Of a stretch of 11,308 nucleotides of DNA, positions 6,301-11,308 are shown in pieces. The DNA is from JBDKTK01 sp039680225. Lineage in GTDB: Bacteria > Desulfobacterota > Syntrophia > Syntrophales > UBA4778. The stretch is from the NCBI GenBank assembly GCA_039680225.1, contig JBDKTK010000057.1, positions 1-11,308 of the forward strand, read 5' to 3'. Every line of letters begins with the position of its first letter. Position 1 is the first letter of the stretch. The position numbers and the translations under genes are program-made. Under the pieces are notes generated by a model. It had not been told where the DNA came from and searched no databases. It saw only the letters and a list, made by a program, of their open reading frames with translations.

Positions 6301-7197
6301 TCAGGTCTCCGGCGGGATTTCGGCCTTGACCCCGTTGCGCTTCGAGAAGATGAACAGCACTATGCCGACGAAGATCAGCGTGCCTCCTATGATGTGGAAA
6401 GTCGCCAGGCTCTCTCCGTAAATCCTGTTTTCCACTATCGCCGCAGACAAAGGTATAAGGCCGAAGAATATGGCCGCTGCATTCGGGTTGGCGTCCCTGA
6501 TCCCCTCGCTCCAGAAATAGAATGCCAGGTTGGTGTTGCAAACCGAAAGGAACAGGATCGCCCCGGCAAGAGCAAGGCTTACAGGGGACGAGGACGAGGG
6601 CAACGGCTCGAAGCACCAGGGCAGGAATCCCAGGGTGGCTATCAGGGTCCCGAAGGTGATATTCTCGATAGAGCCGACCTCGCTTTCAAACTTCTTGATC
6701 AGGATGGAATAGGTGGACCAGCACACGGCGCTCATGCTCACCAGCACGTTGCCGATGTTCACGTCGAGATTCCGCAGCGCCATGAAGTCTCCTTTGACCA
6801 CAACAGTCAGAGCTCCGACCATGGACAGCCCTATCGATACGGCCCCGGCGGCATTGAGCTTGTCTTTAAGGAATATATATGAGAGCACCGCGATGTTCAG
6901 CGGGTTGCTCATGACGATGATCGAGGCGGTAGTGGCCGTGGTGTACTGCAGGCCGAGGTAAGATACGAGGTTGTTGATGTAAAAGCCCGTCAGGCCAAGG
7001 GGGATGACGTACAGTACGGACCTGAAGGTGATCTTCACCCGTTTCGGGTAAAAAAGGAACGGCAGGAAAAACACGAACGCGAGCGCGAACCGGAACCCGC
7101 CGGTCATAAAAGGGCCGATGTGCTCGACGGAGTACCTGGCAAGCGGCCAGGCGATCCCCCATATGACACAGGCGAGTGCGAGTTTTAAATATCCCAT
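6301..7197 (-). CDS. EamA/DMT-family transporter
   Basis: A 298-residue inner-membrane protein of the drug/metabolite transporter superfamily. Two EamA repeats of about five helices each are visible: the first from MGYLKLALACVIWGIAWPLA to about residue 135, with the typical GLTGFYINNLVSYLGLQYTTATTASIIVMSNP helix pair cut by Gly and Pro; the second from IGNVLVSMSAVCWSTYSILI to the end, with NLAFYFWSEGIRDANPNAAAIFFGLIPL and a final GGTLIFVGIVLFIF helix. The C-terminal tail is short and polar (SKRNGVKAEIPPET). Members move small metabolites or export amino acids and related compounds; substrate cannot be read from sequence. The Shine-Dalgarno is weak (TTAAAGAA before ATG). It has its own promoter and ends 118 bp before the next gene; it is probably monocistronic. 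Confidence 0.9.
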   Translation of the reverse strand: MGYLKLALACVIWGIAWPLARYSVEHIGPFMTGGFRFALAFVFFLPFLFYPKRVKITFRSVLYVIPLGLTGFYINNLVSYLGLQYTTATTASIIVMSNPLNIAVLSYIFLKDKLNAAGAVSIGLSMVGALTVVVKGDFMALRNLDVNIGNVLVSMSAVCWSTYSILIKKFESEVGSIENITFGTLIATLGFLPWCFEPLPSSSSPVSLALAGAILFLSVCNTNLAFYFWSEGIRDANPNAAAIFFGLIPLSAAIVENRIYGESLATFHIIGGTLIFVGIVLFIFSKRNGVKAEIPPET

Positions 7198-7244
7198 TTC
7201 TTTAAGGGCTGATCAGGCTTATTGCCGATGAATCGGATTGGGGG

Positions 7245-7273
7245 ACAATACATAATGAGCGGTCCCAAGTCAA
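7245..7273 (-). promoter_or_regulatory. Sigma-70 promoter for the EamA transporter gene
   Basis: On the minus strand: TTGACT (7273-7268, 5/6), exactly 17-bp spacer, TATTGT (7250-7245, 4/6). It lies downstream of the HU terminator hairpin and about 48 nt before the transporter ATG, which is the right order for a separate transcript. Confidence 0.6.
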
Positions 7274-7306
7274 CGGCAGGGTTGAAGATAAGAAGAAGAG
7301 GGGCTT

Positions 7307-7334
7307 AAAAAAGCGGGCCGGTTTGAACCGGCCC
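7307..7334 (-). terminator. Intrinsic terminator, HU transcript
   Basis: GGGCCGGTT (7315-7323) pairs with AACCGGCCC (7326-7334), a 9-bp perfect stem. Read on the minus strand the hairpin is followed by GC and then six T (7312-7307). It is the best-formed terminator downstream of the HU gene and precedes the transporter promoter. Confidence 0.8.
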
Positions 7335-7358
7335 CGGAAATAAAAAAATTTCGGGACG

Positions 7359-7391
7359 GGGCGGCCCCCCCTCAGGAGGGCCGCCCGTTTT
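7359..7391. terminator. Second GC-rich hairpin, possible terminator
   Basis: GGGCGGCCC (7359-7367) pairs with GGGCCGCCC (7378-7386) around a 10-nt loop. On the plus strand GTTTT follows, a short U-tract. On the minus strand a T-run (7349-7342) comes about 10 nt after the stem, too far for a classical terminator. No plus-strand gene needs a terminator here, so it may simply reinforce the HU terminator or be a palindromic repeat. Confidence 0.5.
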
Positions 7392-7394
7392 ATT

Positions 7395-7461
7395 CACCCT
7401 CACCCCGGCCTTCTCCCATCAAGGGAGAGGGAGAGTCGCTTCCCTCCCCTGGCGGGAGGGA
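7395..7461. repeat. REP-like palindromic units (two adjacent hairpins)
   Basis: CCTTCTCCC (7409-7417) pairs with GGGAGAGGG (7423-7431) through 9 bp (one G-T) around ATCAA. Then TCCCTCCC (7441-7448) pairs with GGGAGGGA (7454-7461) around CTGGC. The left part, CCCTCACCCCGGCC, resembles a widespread dispersed intergenic palindrome of proteobacteria and relatives; that likeness is from memory. There is no gene in the 7198-7482 gap; it holds this pair, the two hairpins before it and the transporter promoter. Confidence 0.6.
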
Positions 7462-7482
7462 TTGACGGCAGGGTCTTATTAA

Positions 7483-7764
7483 CTACTTTCTCGTTCCGCA
7501 GACGACGTCCTTGAATTCCTTGCCCGGCGTGAACTTGGGGACCTTCTTGGCCTTGATCTTCATTGCCTCGCCGGTCTGGGGATTGCGGCCGGTGCGTGCG
7601 GCCCGTTTCGTCACGCTGAAAGTGCCGAATCCGGTTATACTGACCTTGTCCCCTTTTTTAAGCGCCTTCTTGATTGTATCTATTACAACGTTAACGGCGG
7701 CGTCCGCCTCCTTCCTGCTGCAGACGACTTTTGTCACTTCATCTATCAGATCTTTCTTTACCAT
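7483..7764 (-). CDS. HU-family DNA-binding protein
   Basis: A 93-residue nucleoid protein. It shows the full HU/IHF fold: N-terminal helices (MVKKDLIDEVTK, then AVNVVIDTIKKALKKGDKV), the hallmark ITGFGTFSVTKRAARTGRNP at 43-62, and the DNA-binding arm RNPQTGE with intercalating Pro62, ending VPKFTPGKEFKDVV. The length and the absence of IHF-specific extras favour HU over IHF. HU dimers bend and compact DNA without strong sequence preference. Two cysteines, Cys15 and Cys89, are unusual for HU. GGAG about 9 nt before the ATG and a promoter directly upstream support the start. It is followed by strong terminator hairpins and is likely expressed alone. Confidence 0.95.
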   Translation of the reverse strand: MVKKDLIDEVTKVVCSRKEADAAVNVVIDTIKKALKKGDKVSITGFGTFSVTKRAARTGRNPQTGEAMKIKAKKVPKFTPGKEFKDVVCGTRK

Positions 7765-7787
7765 GTTTTTCTCTCCTTTTTTTGAGT

Positions 7788-7816
7788 TTTATAAAATCCG
7801 CCGCAGCCCCCTGCAA
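7788..7816 (-). promoter_or_regulatory. Sigma-70 promoter for the HU gene
   Basis: On the minus strand: TTGCAG (7816-7811), 17-bp spacer, TATAAA (7793-7788, 5/6). The start site would be near 7781, so the leader is about 17-20 nt and contains the AAAAAGGAG ribosome binding site. Confidence 0.55.
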
Positions 7817-7869
7817 AAGGGATCGTGCGTGCATCATTTTAAATTTTTCAACATTGTAGACCAAAAATG

Positions 7870-7905
7870 AAAAGACTTCCCGATATTTTTCAGCAGTTGT
7901 CTTTT
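7870..7905 (-). terminator. Weak inverted repeat after metF
   Basis: AAAAGAC (7870-7876) pairs with GTCTTTT (7899-7905) around a long 22-nt loop, directly after the metF stop. CATTTTTGG follows on the minus strand. The stem is AT-rich and the loop long, so termination here would be inefficient and some readthrough into HU is possible. Confidence 0.3.
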
Positions 7906-7906
7906 T

Positions 7907-8788
7907 CTAAAGGCCTCTCGAACGGAAATCCCCTACTGCATTAGTTATTTCGATAGCCGTGCGGCTCCTGTTCATGCAGCAGATATGGAGACCCGGAACG
8001 CCGTTCTCCAGGAGGTCCCGGCACTGCCCGATCGCGTAATCGATCCCGAACTTCTCCGAATCCTCCGGGCTGTCTTCCAGGTCCCGCAGCCTGCCTTCCA
8101 GAGCGGCGGGGATCGAGGCCCCTCCCAGGGAAACTATCCTGGGGATCTGCTTAAAGCTGAGCAGCGGGAAAATCCCGGGGATGATCGGCACGCTGATCCC
8201 GATCGCGGCCGCCTTGTCCCGGAACCTGTAGAAATCCTGATTATCAAAGAACAGCTGGGTGATGATGAAATCCGCGCCGGCGGACACTTTGCGTTTCAGG
8301 TTTTTCAGGTCCTCTTCAAGACTGGGAGCTTCCGGATGGCCTTCCGGGTATCCCGCGACGCCTATGCAGAAATCATCTCTCTGCCGGATGAAGTCCACCA
8401 GTTCATTGGCATAGCCGAATCCTCCCTCGGTGCGCTGAAAGCGCGTCTCCCCCCTGGGCGGGTCTCCGCGCAGCGCCATTATGTTTTCTATCCCTTCCCT
8501 TTTGAAATCATCGAGGATCCGGGCGATGTCTTCCTTTTTCGAACCGACGCAGGTCAGATGCGCAAGCACTTCCTGCTTAAACCTGTTTTTCACAGTGGAT
8601 GCAATCTCCAGGGTCATGTCCCTGGTGCCCCCGCCCGCTCCGTACGTGACAGATATAAAATCGGGTTTTAACTTCCGGATTTCGCCAATGGCTGTAAAAA
8701 GCTTTTCCAGGTTGCCTTCCCGCACGGGAGGGAACACCTCAAACGACAGCGTCCTTCTGCCCTTCCCGAATAATTCGCAAATACTCAT
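7907..8788 (-). CDS. metF: 5,10-methylenetetrahydrofolate reductase
   Basis: A 293-residue FAD enzyme that reduces 5,10-methylene-THF to 5-methyl-THF, feeding methionine synthesis and, in some anaerobes, the methyl branch of the Wood-Ljungdahl pathway. It is full length for bacterial MetF. Family motifs appear in order: SFEVFPP with the catalytic Glu17; DFISVTYGAGGGTRD at 43-57; AHLTCVG at 76-82; MALRGDPPRG with Asp109; YPEGHPEA at 148-154; ADFIITQLFFDN at 172-183; IPGIFPLLS at 203-211; and PGLHICCMNRS near the C-terminus. GGGACAGG upstream supports the ATG. No metV or zinc-finger partner is next to it in the window, so nothing here says which electron donor it uses. It is divergent from the amidase gene and 142 bp upstream of HU. 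Confidence 0.96.
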   Translation of the reverse strand: MSICELFGKGRRTLSFEVFPPVREGNLEKLFTAIGEIRKLKPDFISVTYGAGGGTRDMTLEIASTVKNRFKQEVLAHLTCVGSKKEDIARILDDFKREGIENIMALRGDPPRGETRFQRTEGGFGYANELVDFIRQRDDFCIGVAGYPEGHPEAPSLEEDLKNLKRKVSAGADFIITQLFFDNQDFYRFRDKAAAIGISVPIIPGIFPLLSFKQIPRIVSLGGASIPAALEGRLRDLEDSPEDSEKFGIDYAIGQCRDLLENGVPGLHICCMNRSRTAIEITNAVGDFRSRGL

Positions 8789-8827
8789 TCCTGTCCCTTT
8801 TCAATAATATTGAGAGTAACGGACTGG

Positions 8828-8856
8828 AAAATCTCACTTCAAACATGGAATGTCAA
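8828..8856 (-). promoter_or_regulatory. Possible sigma-70 promoter for metF
   Basis: On the minus strand: a perfect TTGACA (8856-8851), 17-bp spacer, but only GATTTT (8833-8828, 3/6) at -10. It is placed about 40 bp before the metF ATG. No riboswitch-like structure is evident in this short leader. I see no convincing promoter for the divergent amidase gene in the same spacer. Confidence 0.4.
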
Positions 8857-8923
8857 TTATATTTTGCGTGTAATCTCTTGGCAAATCTGATACTGAGAAG
8901 CTGCTTCAAACCTTTTGCGGATT

Positions 8924-11152
8924 ATGAGAAAACCAGCAGCCATAATAGTTGCCCTCTTTTTTTTGCTCGCCGCTTCCCGCGCTTTTGCCGCGCCAGAAAT
9001 TATTAAAATACGTCATTGGGCGGCCCCGGAGCATACCCGGATAGTTATCGACACATCTGAAGAAGCCGAAATAAAAATCGACAAGTCGGCCCGGAAATTA
9101 TCAATTCTCTTCAAGAATTGCGGGCTCTCGGAAGACGTCCCAGCCGAAAAGGCCGTCGGCAAGCCGGGGGTCGACAAGATACTCGTGGAGGCAGTCGAAG
9201 GCGATGTGAGAATCGACCTGCTCATCACGAGCGGGGCCGATGCCGCAGTCTTCAAACTGAAAGCCATCCAGGACAAGCCGTACCGCGTCGTCGTCGACCT
9301 GACAAGCCCTGAACTGGAGAAAAAAGAGAGCGACAAGAGAAAGCAGATCAAGGCTAAAATCAAGGACAAGGTCAGGATTGTGATCATCGATCCGGGGCAC
9401 GGGGGCGAAGACCCGGGGGCGATGGGCAGGAAAAAGACGAGGGAAAAAGATGTCGTCCTGCAGATCTCGAAGAAGCTGGAATCAGACCTGAACAAAAGGG
9501 AAGGCTACAGGTACTTCCTGACCCGCAACGGCGACTACAATCCCTCGTTCAAAAAAAGGCTGCAGATAGCCCGCGAGTACGGGGCCGACCTCTTCGTCAG
9601 CATTCATGCCGATGCGGCCCGCAACAGGACCGCCCGGGGCGGGTCGGTGTACTGCCTGTCGACTTCGGGGGCGAGCAGCGAAGCCGCGAAGATCCTGGCG
9701 AGGAATGAAAACCTTGCGGACATAGTGGGAGGCACTGAAAACGAGGCGGCGGGCAGCGAGGAATCAGACGTGATCATGCTCAACATGATCCAGACAGAGA
9801 CGATCAACATGTCCAGGACCCTGGGTTCCATAGTCCTGAGCAACCTGAGCGATGTGAATAAATTGAAATTCAAAAGGATACAGGAGGCGCAATTCCGGGT
9901 CCTCAAGCTCCCCCACATCCCGTCAGTGCTCGTCGAGACTGCGTACATCTCCAATCCCGTCGAGGAACAACTTCTGAAGGACCAGAATTTCCAGAAGAAG
10001 CTGGCCCACGCGATTGGCGAGTCCATAGTGGATTTCCTCTCCGAGCGGGATGAGAACGGCATGCATCCGGCGGTGATGGCCGGGACAACTCCCGCAAAGA
10101 AGCCTTCCTCTGCACCCGTCGGGACGATGGCCGCCGCGCCGGAAAGCCCGGCCGCAAAAGAAGAGGAAAAGGCTGCCGGGCCCGAGCTGCCCATTGTCGA
10201 TGAACCGGAACAGGCTGCGGCCGGAACATCAGCGGCGCCGGGAAAGGCAAAGGAACCGCCGCCGAAGAAAGCCGTAAAGAAAGGATTCTCGTACTATACG
10301 GTCAAACGCGGCGACAGTCTCGACAGGATTGCCCGCCGGAACAATACCACAGTGGCCGAGCTGCTTAAGGCGAACGACATGAAATCCAGGGGGCCTCTGT
10401 ACGTCAATAAAGGAATAAAGATCCCCTCGGGAGAAAGCCCGCAGGCCGAGGCGGCGGAAACGCCGAAGAAGAAAGAGCGAACCGTCGAAAGGTTTTACAC
10501 GGTCAAGAGGGGCGACAAACTCTCGAAAATAGCGATCAGGTTCAATACGACAATCCCGGCCCTGCTGAAAATGAATAACATGAAAATGAACGACCCGCTG
10601 GTTATCGGCCGCAAGCTGAAAGTATCGGGTGAGACGCGGACTGCAAAAGCCCTGGAGCCGAAAGCGCCGGCAGCTAAAGCCGAGGCGGCGGCTTCAAAAA
10701 AGACAAAGCCGAAGGCAGAAGCCGAAGAAGAGGCTTCGGAACCGCAAACGGGTAAGAAAGAAAAAGCCGCGGAGACCCACTACGTCGTCAAGAGGGGCGA
10801 CACCCTTGAAAAAATCGCTTTACGGAACAACACGACAATTCCGGCGTTGATGAAATTGAACAACATGAAGAAAGGCGGCTCCCTTCACGCCGGGCGCAGG
10901 ATAAGGATTTCCGCCGACCCCGAGCCGGAGAAAGAATCGCCGGCAGCCAAAAATGAGGCAGCGAAATCCGGAAAAGCCAAGAAGAAGGCCAAAAGCGATT
11001 ATTCATCCTACGTGGTCAGGAAAGGGGACACGCTGGAAAAAATAGCCGCGAAGAATAACACTACCATTGCCGCCCTCCTCAAGCTCAACAGCATGAAAAT
11101 GAAAGACCCGCTCCTGGCAGGGAAAAAGCTGAAGATACCCGGGGAAGAGTAA
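8924..11152 (+). CDS. N-acetylmuramoyl-L-alanine amidase, AMIN-Amidase_3-LysM x4
   Basis: A 742-residue periplasmic zinc amidase that cuts the bond between N-acetylmuramic acid and the stem peptide, usually in cell separation or wall turnover. Residues 1-22 are a signal peptide (cleavage after AFA). An AMIN domain spans about 24-128 (EIIKIRHWAAPEHTRIVID, ending YRVVVDL) and targets the enzyme to the septum in AmiC-type proteins. After a charged linker, Amidase_3 spans about 150-372 with all four key residues: H159 in DPGHGG, E174 in TREKD, H228 in SIHAD and E338 in LVETAYISN. Four LysM domains (about 457-501, 524-568, 619-663 and 695-739) each begin Y-V-RGD or KGD and are joined by Ala/Lys/Glu/Pro-rich linkers. 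LysM is normally a glycan-binding module. I use ATG 8924; a TTG nine bases upstream is in frame, and neither has a clear ribosome binding site. Confidence 0.93.
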   Translation: MRKPAAIIVALFFLLAASRAFAAPEIIKIRHWAAPEHTRIVIDTSEEAEIKIDKSARKLSILFKNCGLSEDVPAEKAVGKPGVDKILVEAVEGDVRIDLLITSGADAAVFKLKAIQDKPYRVVVDLTSPELEKKESDKRKQIKAKIKDKVRIVIIDPGHGGEDPGAMGRKKTREKDVVLQISKKLESDLNKREGYRYFLTRNGDYNPSFKKRLQIAREYGADLFVSIHADAARNRTARGGSVYCLSTSGASSEAAKILARNENLADIVGGTENEAAGSEESDVIMLNMIQTETINMSRTLGSIVLSNLSDVNKLKFKRIQEAQFRVLKLPHIPSVLVETAYISNPVEEQLLKDQNFQKKLAHAIGESIVDFLSERDENGMHPAVMAGTTPAKKPSSAPVGTMAAAPESPAAKEEEKAAGPELPIVDEPEQAAAGTSAAPGKAKEPPPKKAVKKGFSYYTVKRGDSLDRIARRNNTTVAELLKANDMKSRGPLYVNKGIKIPSGESPQAEAAETPKKKERTVERFYTVKRGDKLSKIAIRFNTTIPALLKMNNMKMNDPLVIGRKLKVSGETRTAKALEPKAPAAKAEAAASKKTKPKAEAEEEASEPQTGKKEKAAETHYVVKRGDTLEKIALRNNTTIPALMKLNNMKKGGSLHAGRRIRISADPEPEKESPAAKNEAAKSGKAKKKAKSDYSSYVVRKGDTLEKIAAKNNTTIAALLKLNSMKMKDPLLAGKKLKIPGEE

Positions 11153-11166
11153 GCCCTTCAATAAAC

Positions 11167-11190
11167 GATCACCGGGCCTGTCGGGTGATC
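11167..11190 (+). terminator. Weak hairpin after the amidase gene
   Basis: GATCACC (11167-11173) pairs with GGTGATC (11184-11190) around a 10-nt loop, 14 nt after the stop. The following CTCAATTTAT is not a good U-tract, so termination efficiency is doubtful. Confidence 0.4.
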
Positions 11191-11207
11191 CTCAATTTAT
11201 ACCTCGT

Positions 11208-11270
11208 TCCATGCCCGTTTCGGCAAGCTCAACGGGCGGTGATGTGCAGCCGCTAAGATTATCGTCCCTG
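11208..11270. repeat. Degenerate dispersed intergenic repeat, two inverted copies
   Basis: GTTTCGGCAAGCTCAACGGGC (11217 on, written here in part) and, further right, CGTCCCTGAGCTGGTCAAGG form a rough inverted pair sharing the AAGCTCA/TGAGCT core. Such TTCG-CAAGCTCA-GGG sequences are common intergenic repeats in many bacterial genomes; this likeness is from memory. No gene is seen in 11153-11308. Confidence 0.35.
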
Positions 11271-11308
11271 AGCTGGTCAAGGCTCGAATTGACCGCGGTA
11301 ATGCGAAT

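Noticed and set aside
6250..6882. A 210-codon plus-strand open frame opposite the transporter
   Set aside because: Its translation is polar and repetitive without any domain, whereas the minus strand encodes ten membrane helices in the EamA pattern.
7395..7461. A CRISPR array in the hairpin cluster
   Set aside because: The units differ from each other, are too short and there is no regular repeat-spacer spacing.
7985..8671. A 228-codon plus-strand open frame opposite metF
   Set aside because: It is antisense to all the MetF motifs and shows no domain of its own.

Overview
The window reads as chromosome from a Gram-negative bacterium of moderate GC content. Signal peptides, an outer-membrane barrel, a Wza-type export protein, a lipoprotein and periplasmic cell-wall genes all point to a diderm envelope. 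The PEP-CTERM/exosortase genes beside exopolysaccharide export, and a sigma-54 promoter, fit deltaproteobacterial (Desulfobacterota-like) or Nitrospirota lineages. That placement is inference; there is no rRNA or other taxonomic marker.

Positions 1-4480 are one flank of an exosortase (PEP-CTERM)/exopolysaccharide locus. On the minus strand are a polysaccharide export protein (456-1052) and, one base downstream, the start of an outer-membrane beta-barrel protein that runs off the left edge (1-454). Divergent from them, across a 288-bp AT-rich spacer, is a 760-residue TPR lipoprotein of the PrsT type (1341-3623). It is followed by a small secreted protein with a PEP-CTERM sorting tail (3832-4479), whose own promoter is a near-consensus sigma-54 site (3769-3785). 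The exosortase, the PrsK/PrsR regulators and the glycosyltransferases are not here and presumably lie to the left or elsewhere. A strong two-way terminator (4501-4534) closes this block.

Positions 4564-7200 hold minus-strand genes. A five-helix membrane protein with DUF1648- and DUF5808-like motifs (5535-6182) is driven by a textbook sigma-70 promoter and probably cotranscribed with an HD-domain phosphohydrolase of unknown substrate (4564-5490). Upstream is an EamA/DMT-family transporter (6301-7197) with its own promoter.

Positions 7200-7485 contain several GC-rich hairpins: a terminator for the HU gene and REP-like palindromes. Next come an HU-family DNA-binding protein (7483-7764) and a stand-alone 5,10-methylenetetrahydrofolate reductase, metF (7907-8788), both on the minus strand.

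Divergent from metF is a long N-acetylmuramoyl-L-alanine amidase (8924-11152) with AMIN, Amidase_3 and four LysM domains, a periplasmic peptidoglycan hydrolase. The last 150 bp hold a weak hairpin and what looks like a degenerate dispersed repeat.

Most genes belong to known families. The least explained parts are the HD/DUF1648 gene pair, the PEP-CTERM cargo protein with its sigma-54 control, and the hairpin cluster around 7307-7461.
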